Of a DNA stretch of 64,000 bases, positions 10,447-18,485 are shown piece by piece. Numbering within the stretch: position 1 is the stretch's first letter; the number at the start of each line of letters is the position of its first letter. The stretch spans positions 744,001 through 808,000 of the forward strand of contig NZ_CP061718.1 of assembly GCF_014764365.1 (NCBI RefSeq). Direction: 5' to 3'. Origin of the DNA: Roseococcus microcysteis. Its GTDB lineage: Bacteria > Pseudomonadota > Alphaproteobacteria > Acetobacterales > Acetobacteraceae. Under the pieces are notes generated by a model, which was not told the DNA's origin, ran no database searches, and was given only the letters and a program-made list of their open reading frames with translations. A program made the translations under genes and the position numbers.

Positions 10447-11631
10447 ATGACCGGACACACCCATGACGCGGCCATCATCGGCTGGGCCCATAGCCGCTTC
10501 GGCAAGATCGAGGACGCGCCCGACGCCGAGGCGCTGATCGGCCTCGTCGCCCGCCAGGCCATCGAGCATGCGGGGCTGGAACCCGCCGATGTGGACGCGG
10601 TCTTCCTCGGCCAGTTCAATGGCGGCTTCACGCCCCAGGAATTCCCGGCCTCGCTGGTGTTCCAGGCCGTGCCGGAACTCCGCTTCCGCCCCGCCACCCG
10701 CTATGAGAACGCCTGCGCCACGGGCAGCGCCGCCATCCATGGCGCGCTCGATTTCCTCGCCGCGAAGCGCGGCCGGATCACCCTGGTCGTGGGCGTGGAG
10801 AAGATGACCGCGACCCCCGGGCCGCGCGTGGGCGAGATCCTGCTCTCGGCCAGCCACCTCAAGACCGAGGGCGGCATCGAGGCGGGCTTCGCCGGCGTCT
10901 TCGCCCGGATCGCCGAGGCCTATTTCCAGCGCCATGGCGACCAGTCCGACGCCTTGGCCGCCATCGCCGCCAAGAATCACAAGAATGGCGTGGACAACCC
11001 CTGGGCGCAGATGCGCAAGGACCTGGGGTATGAGTTCTGCCGCGCCGAGAGCGAGAAGAACCCCTTCGTCGCCCGCCCCCTCAAGCGCACCGATTGCAGC
11101 CTGGTGAGCGACGGCGCCGCCGCCATCATCATCGCGGAGGGCGATGTGGCCCAGTCCGCCCCCCGCGCCGCCCGCTTCCGCGCCACCGCCCATGTGCAGG
11201 ACTTCCTGCCCATCGCGCGCCGCGACATCACCCGCTTCGAGGGCCCGCGCGAGGCCTGGGCGCGCGCCTTCGAGGCGGCGGGGCTGGGCCTCTCCGACCT
11301 CTCCTTCGCCGAGGTGCATGACTGCTTCACCATCGCCGAACTCATCGAATACGAGGCGATGGGGCTGACGCCCGAGGGCCAGGGCCACCGCGCCATCCTG
11401 GAGGGCTGGACGGCCAAGGATGGAAAGCTGCCCATCAACCGCTCGGGCGGGTTGAAGGCCAAGGGCCACCCGATCGGCGCCACGGGGGTCTCCATGCACG
11501 CGCTCGCCGCCATGCAGCTGTGCGGCGAGGCGGGCGAGATGCAATTGCCCCGCGCCGAGGTGGCGGGCGTGTTCAACATGGGCGGCGCGGCCGTCGCCAA
11601 CTATGTGAGCATCCTGGAGCGGGCGGGCTGA
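10447..11631 (+). CDS. Thiolase, SCP-x/SCP2 type acetyl-CoA acetyltransferase-like
   Basis: A 394-residue thiolase-fold protein. The nucleophilic Cys90 lies in ENACATGSAA and His341 in GHPIGATG. The usual C-terminal CxGxG is replaced by FNMGG, and an EVHDCF motif is present. This pattern matches SCP2-type thiolases, in which the HDCF cysteine supplies the second catalytic thiol. Likely roles are thiolytic cleavage of branched or unusual 3-oxoacyl-CoA, or acyl transfer; the substrate is unknown. The start at 10447 is chosen because TGGAGGA lies seven bases upstream; the in-frame ATG at 10435 lies within that site. The gene stands alone, with no beta-oxidation partners adjacent. Confidence 0.85.
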   Translation: MTGHTHDAAIIGWAHSRFGKIEDAPDAEALIGLVARQAIEHAGLEPADVDAVFLGQFNGGFTPQEFPASLVFQAVPELRFRPATRYENACATGSAAIHGALDFLAAKRGRITLVVGVEKMTATPGPRVGEILLSASHLKTEGGIEAGFAGVFARIAEAYFQRHGDQSDALAAIAAKNHKNGVDNPWAQMRKDLGYEFCRAESEKNPFVARPLKRTDCSLVSDGAAAIIIAEGDVAQSAPRAARFRATAHVQDFLPIARRDITRFEGPREAWARAFEAAGLGLSDLSFAEVHDCFTIAELIEYEAMGLTPEGQGHRAILEGWTAKDGKLPINRSGGLKAKGHPIGATGVSMHALAAMQLCGEAGEMQLPRAEVAGVFNMGGAAVANYVSILERAG

Positions 11632-11641
11632 CCCACCCGCA

Positions 11642-11703
11642 AGAGCGGGATGCGTCGAGGTGCAATCACCGAAGACGCTGAGTCCCGCTCTCAGCCATGG
11701 CTG
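11642..11703. repeat. Extragenic palindrome between convergent genes
   Basis: A long imperfect hairpin sits between the convergent thiolase and TctC genes. The outer arms AGAGCGGGA (11642-11650) and TCCCGCTCT (11683-11691) pair perfectly. Inside them GCGTC (11652-11656) pairs with GACGC (11674-11678), and GGTG-CAAT-CACC (11659-11670) closes the tip. A perfect 12-base palindrome, CAGCCATGGCTG, follows at 11692-11703. No T-tract adjoins, so it is not a standard intrinsic terminator. The shape resembles the dispersed extragenic palindromes of alphaproteobacteria, but only one copy is in this window. Confidence 0.6.
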
Positions 11704-11743
11704 GAGCGGGCCGCGGGAACGCAGCTCGCTCCAAGGGCCCCCG

Positions 11744-12742
11744 TCAGTCCAGCGTGGCGCCCGAGGCCTCCACCAGCCCCTGCCAGACGCGCTCCTGCTC
11801 GGCCATGTAGCGGCCATAGGCCTCGGGGCTCTCATCGGTCACGGGGGTGAAGCCCAGCGGCTCCATCCGGCCCTTGAACTCGTCCGAGCGCGCGATCTGG
11901 GTGAGGACCTGGTGCAGCCGCGCGATCACGGGGGCCGGCGTGCGCGCCGGCACGTTCACCGCGTACCAGGACTGCATGTCGATGCCCGCCTGCGGCAGCA
12001 GCTCGGCCATGCCGGGCACGTCGCGCAGCTCGGGCACATAGGTCACGCGCTCGGCGCTGCCCACGGCGAGCGCGCGGAAGCGGCCCTCGCGCACATGGGG
12101 CATCAGGGCCGGGATCACGTCGAACATCATGTCGATGTTGCCCGCCACGAGGTCCACGATGGCCGGACCGCCGCCGCGATAGGGCACATGGGTGATGTCC
12201 ATGCCCGCCGCGCGGTTGATGCTGGAGAGCGTGAGGTGGCTGACCGTGCCCGTGCCGGAGGAACCCATGCTGATCCGCCCCGGATTGGCGCGGGCGGCGG
12301 CCACCAGCTCCCCGAAATTCTGCCAGGGGCGGCGGGCGTTCACGACCAGCAGCACGGTCCCCGTCACCACCCGCGTCACGGGGGCGAGGTCCCGGATGGG
12401 GTCGAAGGGCATGGAGCGGCGGTAGAGGAACTTGTTCGCCGCCAGCATGGAGGCGGTGCCGAGCAGGATGGTGTGCCCATCGGGCTCGGCCTTCGCGACC
12501 ATGTCGCCGCCCAGGTTGCCGCCGGCGCCGCCGCGATTCTCGACCACCACGGTGGCGTTCAGCAGCGGCTGCATGCGCTCGGCCAGCAGGCGACCGGTGA
12601 TGTCCACCGCGCCGCCGGGCGCGAAGGGGACGACGATGCGGATGGGGCGGGAGGGCCAGGCGGCCTGGGCGCGGGCGAGGCCAGGGGCGGCCAGCGGTGC
12701 CGCGAGGGCCGCGCCGAGCAGCGCGCGACGGGGGGCGTTCAT
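11744..12742 (-). CDS. Tripartite tricarboxylate transporter substrate-binding protein (Bug/TctC family)
   Basis: A 332-residue exported solute-binding protein. The N-terminus (MNAPRRALLGAALAAPLAA) is a signal peptide with a twin-arginine-like pair and an Ala-rich cleavage region after ARAQA. The mature part opens with WPSRPIRIVVPFAPGGAVD and continues with VENRGGAGG, HTILLG and VPYRGGGPA, the standard Bug-family ligand-binding stretches. Such proteins bind small carboxylates for TctAB permeases. No TctA or TctB gene is adjacent, so it is an orphan receptor. AGGAGA lies just upstream of the chosen ATG at 12742. The open frame continues upstream but without family similarity. The ligand cannot be predicted. 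Confidence 0.9.
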   Translation of the reverse strand: MNAPRRALLGAALAAPLAAPGLARAQAAWPSRPIRIVVPFAPGGAVDITGRLLAERMQPLLNATVVVENRGGAGGNLGGDMVAKAEPDGHTILLGTASMLAANKFLYRRSMPFDPIRDLAPVTRVVTGTVLLVVNARRPWQNFGELVAAARANPGRISMGSSGTGTVSHLTLSSINRAAGMDITHVPYRGGGPAIVDLVAGNIDMMFDVIPALMPHVREGRFRALAVGSAERVTYVPELRDVPGMAELLPQAGIDMQSWYAVNVPARTPAPVIARLHQVLTQIARSDEFKGRMEPLGFTPVTDESPEAYGRYMAEQERVWQGLVEASGATLD

Positions 12743-12816
12743 GGGAAGTCTCCTGGGCTGCGGATGGGTGGCTTTCCCGGGTGTCCGGCAGGAAGGCCCG
12801 AAAGGCAAGCCCTCGT

Positions 12817-13872
12817 TCAGGGTGGGGGGGCCTGCTTCACCCCGCCCCAGTCCAGCAGCAGCGCATAGCCCACCGCCAGCACCACCGGCCCGAGGAAGAG
12901 GCCCAGGAAACCGAAGGCGAAGACCCCCCCCAAAGCGCCCAGCAGGGTCAGCAGCAGGGGCAGGTCCGCCCCGCGGGCGATCAGCCAGGGGCGGATCACA
13001 TTGTCCACGGAGGAGATGCCCAGCGCCCCGTAGAGCAGCATGAACAGCCCCCAGCCCCAGGAATCGGTGGCGAAGAGCCAGATCGAGGCCGGCAGCCAGA
13101 CCAGCGGCGCCCCCACCGGGAAGATGGAGATCACCCCGGCCACCACCCCCAGCAGGACAGGCTGCGGCACCCCTGCCACCCAGAGGCCGATGGCCGTCAG
13201 GAAGCCTTGCGCCAGCGCCGTGCCCAGCAGCCCATAGACCACGCCCCGCGTCACATTGCCCGTCAGCTCCCACAGGTGCAGCGCGCGGTCACCGGCCAGC
13301 CGCTCCAGCAGACGGTAGCAATGCGCCGCGATGGCCGGCCCGTCGCGGTAGATGAAGAAGGCGAGGATGATGGCCACCAGCACCTCCACCAGCCCCGACA
13401 ACAGCAGCAGCAACAGCCCCAGCGCCTGCTGCGCGATGGTCCCGGCATAGGGGCCGACCAGCGCCGTGAGCTGCGAACTGTCGCCCGCCAGCGAGTCCCA
13501 GAAGCTGTTCAGCGGCCCGCCCACCAGCGGGATGGGCAGCAGCACGCCGGACAGATCCGGCAGCCCCTCGGTCAGCACGCGCTCGATCCAGGCGCGGATG
13601 CCGTCCACATCCTCGCGCGTGACGGGCGTCGCCAGCAGCAGGGGCAGGCCCAGCAGCAGGAATTCCAGCGCCACCATCACCACCGCCGCATAGCCCGGCC
13701 GCAGGGTCAGGCGGTTGGTGAGGAAGCGGAAGATGGGCCAGGTGCAGAAGACCAGGATGACCGCCCCCAGCAGGGCCGAGATGAAGGGCCGCAGCACCAG
13801 GAAGCAGGCCAGCGCCAGCAGGCCCGCTGCCAGCAGCCCGATCAGCCGGGCTACTGAGTCCTTGCTTTCCAT
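12817..13872 (-). CDS. AI-2E family transporter (YdiK/PerM-like membrane protein)
   Basis: A 351-residue polytopic inner-membrane protein with about seven or eight hydrophobic segments: one pair at residues 10-60, one near 65-85, and a block from about 150 to 340. The FFIYRDG motif, the GVPQPVLLGVVAGVISIFPVGAP stretch and the C-terminal FGFLGLFLGPVVLAVGYALL segment are typical of the AI-2E/UPF0118 family. Members export autoinducer-2 or act as ion antiporters, and most are functionally unknown. The gene starts 43 bases from the divergent FrnE-like gene and lies 74 bases upstream of the TctC gene on the same strand. Confidence 0.88.
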   Translation of the reverse strand: MESKDSVARLIGLLAAGLLALACFLVLRPFISALLGAVILVFCTWPIFRFLTNRLTLRPGYAAVVMVALEFLLLGLPLLLATPVTREDVDGIRAWIERVLTEGLPDLSGVLLPIPLVGGPLNSFWDSLAGDSSQLTALVGPYAGTIAQQALGLLLLLLSGLVEVLVAIILAFFIYRDGPAIAAHCYRLLERLAGDRALHLWELTGNVTRGVVYGLLGTALAQGFLTAIGLWVAGVPQPVLLGVVAGVISIFPVGAPLVWLPASIWLFATDSWGWGLFMLLYGALGISSVDNVIRPWLIARGADLPLLLTLLGALGGVFAFGFLGLFLGPVVLAVGYALLLDWGGVKQAPPP

Positions 13873-13915
13873 ACGGAACCCTATCGTTTTGCGGTGGTCT
13901 GCGTAGAATGGCCCC

Positions 13916-14575
13916 GTGAACGTCCTCGCACCACCCCGGCCGCGGCTTTCCGTCGAGATCGTCTTCGATCTCGTCTGCCCCTGGTGCTATCTGGGCGTGC
14001 GCCGCCTGCTGCGCGTCCTGGCCGAGCGGCCGGACCTGCAGGCCGAACTGCTCTGGCGCCCCTTCCTGCTGAACCCGGACATCGCCCCCGGCGGCGTCCC
14101 CCGCCAGGACTGGCTGACCCGGAAATTTGGCGGCGAGGAACGCGCCCGCCGCCTGCACGGCACCATCGCCGAGCTGGGCCAGGCCGAGGGCATCGCCTTC
14201 CGCTTCGAGCTGATGCGCCGCATCCCCTCCAGCCTGGATGGCCACCGGCTGCTGCGCTGGGCCGCCCCACAGGGGCCGCTGGACGGCCTCGTGGAGCGCA
14301 TCTTCCAGGCCTATTTCAGCGAGGGGCAGGATATCGGCCAGCACAGCGTCCTGGCCGCGCTGGCCGCCGCCGAGGGGCTCGACCCCGCCGAAGCCCGCCA
14401 ATTCCTGGCCAGCCCCGCCGAGACCGAGTGGGTCCATCTGGAGAACCTCCGCGCCCATCGCCTGGGCATCAACGGGGTGCCCTGCTTCCTGGTGGACGGG
14501 CAGCACGCCATCGCCGGCGCCCAAGAGGGCGAGGTGCTGCAACGCCTGATCGAGGTGGCACTCGCCACCTCCTGA
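13916..14575 (+). CDS. DsbA-family thioredoxin-fold oxidoreductase (FrnE-like), copy 1
   Basis: A 219-residue cytoplasmic protein of the DsbA/2-hydroxychromene-2-carboxylate isomerase-like FrnE group. The active site is CPWC (Cys21, Cys24) in DLVCPWCYLG, followed by the family's WRPFLLNPD, the helical insertion and the cis-Pro loop NGVPCFLVDG. It probably handles thiol-disulfide exchange. Translation appears to start at GTG 13916; the nearby ATG at 13908 runs into a stop within four codons. There is no Shine-Dalgarno site. A TAGAAT hexamer at 13904-13909 would place the transcript start almost on the GTG, so a leaderless mRNA is possible. A paralogue lies at 53725. Confidence 0.87.
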   Translation: MNVLAPPRPRLSVEIVFDLVCPWCYLGVRRLLRVLAERPDLQAELLWRPFLLNPDIAPGGVPRQDWLTRKFGGEERARRLHGTIAELGQAEGIAFRFELMRRIPSSLDGHRLLRWAAPQGPLDGLVERIFQAYFSEGQDIGQHSVLAALAAAEGLDPAEARQFLASPAETEWVHLENLRAHRLGINGVPCFLVDGQHAIAGAQEGEVLQRLIEVALATS

Positions 14576-14642
14576 CCTCCGACCTGGACGGCGCCCGGGA
14601 AAGCCCGACAATGGCGGGACAACCACAAAGGGGGCCCGTTCC

Positions 14643-15323
14643 ATGACGCATCTGACCATCGGCAGCGTGATCTTCCCGGACCTCGACCAGGTGGACCTGA
14701 CCGGGCCGCACGAGATCTTGTCCCGCCTGCCCGATTCGACCTGGCGCCTCTACGGGCCCAGCCTCGACCCCGTCACCGACATGAAGGGCCTGCGAATTCT
14801 GCCCGATGCCGTGCTGGAGGATGCGCCGCAGCTCGACGTGCTGCACGTCCCGGGCGGCTTCGGCGTGGACGCTGCCATGCGCGACCCGCGCCTGCTGGAC
14901 TGGCTGAAGCGCCAGGCCGAAGGGGCGCAACTGGTCTTCACCGTCTGCACCGGCTCCCTGCTGCTGGGCGCCACCGGGCTGCTGCGCGGCCGCCGCGCCA
15001 CCACCCATTGGGCCAGCCACCACCTGCTGCCCCTGCTGGGCGCCACCCCGGTGGATGAACGCGTGGTCGAGGACGGCAAGTTCGTGACCGCGGCCGGCGT
15101 GACCTCGGGCTTCGACGGCGCCCTGCACGTGGCCGCCAAGCTGCGTGGGTCCGAGGCGGCCCAGTTCATCCAGCTCTACATGCAGTATGACCCCCACCCG
15201 CCCTTCCAGGCCGGAAACCCCCGCACCGCCCCCGCCGCGACGCGCGACCAAGCCACCGCCGCCTTCGCGAACGTCGTCGCCGCGCGCGAGGCGGTGCTGC
15301 GGGGACTGCAGCTCACGGGGTGA
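14643..15323 (+). CDS. DJ-1/PfpI family protein, isonitrile hydratase-like
   Basis: A 226-residue protein with the DJ-1/PfpI glutamine-amidotransferase-like fold. The nucleophile elbow is VCTGSLLLG (Cys102), followed by RRATTHWASH, the pattern of isonitrile (isocyanide) hydratases and related DJ-1 members. The N-terminal VIFPDLDQVDLTGPHEIL supplies the conserved acidic residue (Glu or Asp) that supports the cysteine. Hydration of isocyanides is the best-characterised activity of this branch; glyoxalase-type or chaperone roles are alternatives. AAGGGGG precedes the ATG by about nine bases. The gene is 67 bases after the FrnE-like gene and ends just before the 206-base palindromic element. Confidence 0.82.
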   Translation: MTHLTIGSVIFPDLDQVDLTGPHEILSRLPDSTWRLYGPSLDPVTDMKGLRILPDAVLEDAPQLDVLHVPGGFGVDAAMRDPRLLDWLKRQAEGAQLVFTVCTGSLLLGATGLLRGRRATTHWASHHLLPLLGATPVDERVVEDGKFVTAAGVTSGFDGALHVAAKLRGSEAAQFIQLYMQYDPHPPFQAGNPRTAPAATRDQATAAFANVVAAREAVLRGLQLTG

Positions 15324-15334
15324 GGTGAGGCCCC

Positions 15335-15540
15335 GGGGAGGGCGCTGCCCTCCCCAGACCCCTCCCGCCGAGGGCCCAGGCCCTCGGAACCCTTTTGACT
15401 TAATGGGTATTCAGAGGGAGGGGCGTCACGGGCGCGCGCGTGATGCAGGGCACAACGTGCCCCTCCCTCCGAATACCCACTGAATCGAACGGGGTTAGGG
15501 GCCCATGGCCCCTGGCGGGGGTCCGGGGGCGGCAGCCCCC
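15335..15540. repeat. 206-base composite palindromic element, copy 1
   Basis: A five-part palindrome fills the gap between the convergent DJ-1 gene and the polyprenyl synthase gene. In order: hairpin A1 (15335-15355, 9-bp stem of GGGGAGGGC), hairpin B1 (15368-15387, 9-bp stem of CCGAGGGCC), a central long stem (15404-15424 with 15459-15479, 20 of 21 pairs), hairpin B2 (15497-15513) and hairpin A2 (15525-15540). The tip of the central stem has GCGCGCGTGA at 15434. A copy with the same order, nearly identical spacing and the same total length lies at 54362-54567. It contains no open frame of note and could act as a bidirectional terminator or as a non-autonomous mobile repeat. Confidence 0.85.
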
Positions 15541-15548
15541 GCCGGGCC

Positions 15549-16574
15549 TCAACGCGCCCGTGCGATGCAGAACCGCACCACCTCGGCCAGGGCGTGGCGG
15601 AAGGGGTTGTCGGGGAAGCCGGCCAGGGATTGCAGGGCGGCCTCGCCATAGGCTTCCGCGCGGGCGATGGTCTTGGCGACGGCGCCGTGGCGCGTCATCA
15701 GGCGCTGGGCTTCGGCGAAATCGCTCTCGTCCTGCTGGCGTTCCTCGATGGTGCGGCGCCAGAACTGCTGCTCGGCCGCGTCGCCGGCGTGGAAGGCGGC
15801 GAGCACGGGCAGGGTGATCTTGCCCTCGCGGAAATCGTCGCCGACGGTCTTGCCCAGCTTTTCCTGTTCGGCCGCGTAGTCGAGGGCGTCGTCCACCAGC
15901 TGGAAGGCGATGCCGAGGTTGCGGCCATAGGAATCCAGCGCCTCGGCTTCCGCCTCGGGCCGGTCGGCGACGACGGCGCCGAGGCGTGTGGCGGCGGCGA
16001 AGAGCGAGGCTGTCTTGCCCTCGATGACTTCGAGGTATTGCGCTTCGGTCGTGCCCAGGTCGTTCTGGATGAGGAGTTGCAGCACCTCGCCCTCCGCCAG
16101 CGTGGCGGCGGCCGAGGAGAGGATGCGCATCACCTCCAGGTTTCCATCCTCCACCATCAGGCGGAAGGCGCGGGCGAAGAGGAAGTCGCCCACCAGGACC
16201 GAGGGCTTGTTGCCGAAGAGGGCGTTGGCGCTGGCCTGGCCGCGGCGCAGGGTGCTTTCGTCCACCACATCGTCATGCAGCAGGGTGGCGGTGTGGATGA
16301 ACTCCACGCAGGCGGCGAGTGCCACATGGCGCGGCCCCTCATAGCCGCACATGCGCGAGGCACCCAACGTCAGCACCGGCCGCAGCCGCTTCCCACCCGA
16401 GCTGACCAGATGCGCGGCGAGCTGCGGGATGAGGGCCACCGGGCTGTGCATGCGCTCGACGATCAGGCGGTTGCACTGCGCCAGGTCCTCGGCCACGAGG
16501 GCGGTGAGGCGTTTCAGCGCGTCCTCGCCATGCCCGGCCGCGCCCTGGTCCTTCGCCTCGATCACACCACCCAC
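15549..16574 (-). CDS. ispB: Polyprenyl diphosphate synthase (octaprenyl/decaprenyl type)
   Basis: A trans-isoprenyl diphosphate synthase of about 341 residues that makes the long side chain of ubiquinone. The first Asp-rich motif is LLHDDVVDES and the second is QLVDDALDYA, with GGKRLRP and FLFARAF between the conserved regions. The product chain length is not readable with certainty. The frame is open upstream, but family proteins begin near this point. I placed the start at GTG 16574 (next option GTG 16565), since no good ATG exists and the initiation site is uncertain. It diverges from the DUF2007/methyltransferase pair, an arrangement common in alphaproteobacteria. Confidence 0.88.
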   Translation of the reverse strand: MGGVIEAKDQGAAGHGEDALKRLTALVAEDLAQCNRLIVERMHSPVALIPQLAAHLVSSGGKRLRPVLTLGASRMCGYEGPRHVALAACVEFIHTATLLHDDVVDESTLRRGQASANALFGNKPSVLVGDFLFARAFRLMVEDGNLEVMRILSSAAATLAEGEVLQLLIQNDLGTTEAQYLEVIEGKTASLFAAATRLGAVVADRPEAEAEALDSYGRNLGIAFQLVDDALDYAAEQEKLGKTVGDDFREGKITLPVLAAFHAGDAAEQQFWRRTIEERQQDESDFAEAQRLMTRHGAVAKTIARAEAYGEAALQSLAGFPDNPFRHALAEVVRFCIARAR

Positions 16575-16764
16575 GCTGTCATGCCCCCGAAACGCGCCAT
16601 GTCCCGCGCGATGGCCAATGGTCAGAAAAGACGCGGCCGGCCCAGGGCCGCTCAACCGGACATCACGGCTTGACCGTTCCGCGCCGCGCCGCAGGATAGG
16701 CCCCGGCACAGATGGCGGCAAGGCAAGGCCTGGCAAGGGCTCGGCACCGCTGGAGGGGACGCGC

Positions 16765-16962
16765 GTGGAGGTTGTGGCGGAGGATGGTGACCCGGTGCGC
16801 ATGCAGTTCCTGGCCGCCCTGCTGCGCGATGCCGGCATCGAGCCCGTGATGCTGGACGCGAACCTGGCGGGGCTGGGGCTGGCCGTCTTCCCCCGGCGCC
16901 TGGCCGTGCGACGCGAGGATGGGCCGCGCGCCCGGCGCATCCTGGCCGATGCCGGGGTCTGA
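16765..16962 (+). CDS. DUF2007 family small protein
   Basis: A 65-residue protein beginning at a GTG (VEVVAEDGDPVRMQFLAALL) and ending RRILADAGV. The pattern of an N-terminal strand, a helix that scans upstream sequence (LLRDAGIEP), and the closing FPRRLAVRREDGPRARRIL matches the DUF2007 (putative signal-transducing) family, usually about 70 residues. A strong GGAGGGG at 16752-16758 places the start at GTG 16765. It overlaps the following methyltransferase gene by 14 bases. The function is unknown. Its recurring position between ispB and the tRNA methyltransferase in related genomes is an expectation from memory of similar loci. Confidence 0.78.
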   Translation: MEVVAEDGDPVRMQFLAALLRDAGIEPVMLDANLAGLGLAVFPRRLAVRREDGPRARRILADAGV

Positions 16963-17683
16963 GCCGCCCGCCGAGGCCTTCACCGAGGATGCGTTGCTGG
17001 GGGGCCGCGTGCGGCTGACCCAGCCGCGCGAGGGGTTTCGTGCCGCGCTCGACCCCGTGCTGCTGGCCGCCTTCATCCCCGCCCGGCCCGGCGAGACGGT
17101 GCTGGAGGCCGGCTGCGGCAGCGGGGCGGCCTTCCTTTGCCTCGCGGTCCGGGTGCCCGGGGTGGCCGTGCAGGCCGTCGAGCGCGACGCCGAGATGGCG
17201 GCGCTGGCTCGGCGCAACGCGGAGGGCAATGGCGCGGCGGCGATGATCCATGCCGCCGACATCCGCACCCCGCCCCCCCTGCCTCGCTGCGACCACGCCT
17301 TCGCCAACCCGCCCTATTGGCCGGGCGGCACGCCCTCGCCCCAGCCGCGCCGGCGCGACGCCGCGCATGAGGATGCGGCGCTGGAGGATTGGGTGGCCAT
17401 GCTGGCGCGGCCGCTGCGGCACCTTGGCACGCTGACGCTGGTGTTGCCTGCCGGCCGCTTCGCCGCCGCCGCGGCGGCGCTGCGCGGCGCGGGCTGCGGG
17501 TCGGTGCGGCTGCTGCCGCTCTGGCCGCGCGCGGGGGTGGCGGCCAAGCGCGTGCTGATCCAGGCGCGGCGGGGCGGGCGGGGGGCGGATGAGGTGCTGC
17601 CCGGCCTTGTCCTCCACGCCGCGGACGGCTCCTTCACGCCCGCGGCCGAGGCCGTGCTGCGCGGGGGTGCCGCGCTACCGTAG
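16949..17683 (+). CDS. SAM-dependent methyltransferase, TrmN6 (tRNA1Val m6A37)-like
   Basis: A 244-residue class I methyltransferase. The SAM-binding motif is VLEAGCGSGAAFL and the catalytic N6-adenine motif is NPPYW at about residues 114-118. An N-terminal GGRVRLTQPREGFRAALDPVLLAAF segment is typical of the TrmN6/YfiC group, which modifies adenine 37 of tRNA-Val. The protein could instead modify rRNA or another RNA. The start at 16949 overlaps DUF2007; there is no clear ribosome binding site, so translational coupling is likely. The 3' end overlaps the convergent SDR gene by nine bases. Confidence 0.83.
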   Translation: MPGSEPPAEAFTEDALLGGRVRLTQPREGFRAALDPVLLAAFIPARPGETVLEAGCGSGAAFLCLAVRVPGVAVQAVERDAEMAALARRNAEGNGAAAMIHAADIRTPPPLPRCDHAFANPPYWPGGTPSPQPRRRDAAHEDAALEDWVAMLARPLRHLGTLTLVLPAGRFAAAAAALRGAGCGSVRLLPLWPRAGVAAKRVLIQARRGGRGADEVLPGLVLHAADGSFTPAAEAVLRGGAALP

Positions 17684-18463
17684 CGCGCTGGCCGCCGGGC
17701 AGGCCGTGCGCCCGCCATCCACCTGCAGATGCGCGCCCGTGATGGCCGAGGCCGCGTCCGAACACAGGAACAGCACCGCCGCCGTGACCTCGGCCGGGGT
17801 GGAATAGCGGCCCAGCGGGATATTGGCCTTGTAGCGTTCCGCCGCGTCGTTCACGCCGCGCAGCCCGGCCTGTTCCTCCAGCGAATGGATCATGCGCGTC
17901 TCGGTGGGGCCGGGGCAGACGGCGTTCACCCGCACGCCCTGCCGCGCCACCTCGCCCGCCACCGAGCGCGTGATGCCCAGCACCGCATGCTTGGAGCCCA
18001 CATAGGGCGCGAGCCCCATGGAGCCCGCCAGAGCCGCCGTGGAGGCCGTGTTCACCACCGCGCCCGCGCCCTGGCGCAGCATCACGGGCAGCACCGCGCG
18101 CAGGCCGAGGAAGACGCCCTTCACGTTGACGGCCATGACGGCGTCGAAGACTTCCTCCTCCTGCTCGACCAGGGGGCGGACATGGCCCTCGATGCCGGCA
18201 TTGTTGAAGAAGCAGTGGATGCCACCCCAGCTCTCCACGGCGGCGGCGACATAGGAAGCGACATCGGCCGCGCGCGTGACGTCCGCGATGCGCGACTGCG
18301 CGTCATGGCCTTCCGCCCGCAGCGCGGCGGCGGCGTCATGCACGGCCGGGTCACGGTCCACCAGCAGCACGTGGGCACCTTCGCGCGCGAAGCCCTGTGC
18401 GGCGTCGAGGCCGAGGCCATTGGCCGCCCCGGTCACCACCGCCACCTTGTCCTTGAAGCGCAT
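17675..18463 (-). CDS. Short-chain dehydrogenase/reductase (SDR), 262 residues
   Basis: A classical SDR with the cofactor motif TGAANGLG, the NNAG motif, a catalytic Ser in NTASTAA, and YVGSK supplying Tyr and Lys. The acidic residue after the second strand (LLVDRD) suggests NAD over NADP. The C-terminal GAHLQVDGG is standard. It likely oxidises or reduces a secondary alcohol of unknown identity. The gene lies between a methyltransferase (convergent, nine bases overlapping) and a lipase-like hydrolase gene ending 22 bases upstream on the same strand, so the two may be cotranscribed. Confidence 0.88.
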   Translation of the reverse strand: MRFKDKVAVVTGAANGLGLDAAQGFAREGAHVLLVDRDPAVHDAAAALRAEGHDAQSRIADVTRAADVASYVAAAVESWGGIHCFFNNAGIEGHVRPLVEQEEEVFDAVMAVNVKGVFLGLRAVLPVMLRQGAGAVVNTASTAALAGSMGLAPYVGSKHAVLGITRSVAGEVARQGVRVNAVCPGPTETRMIHSLEEQAGLRGVNDAAERYKANIPLGRYSTPAEVTAAVLFLCSDAASAITGAHLQVDGGRTACPAASALR

Positions 18464-18485
18464 CCTCCCCTCCTTCTTGTGTGTT

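Noticed and set aside
15404-15479. Possible CRISPR repeat or tandem repeat in the palindromic region
   Set aside because: The repeats are inverted arms of single hairpins, not direct repeats with spacers.
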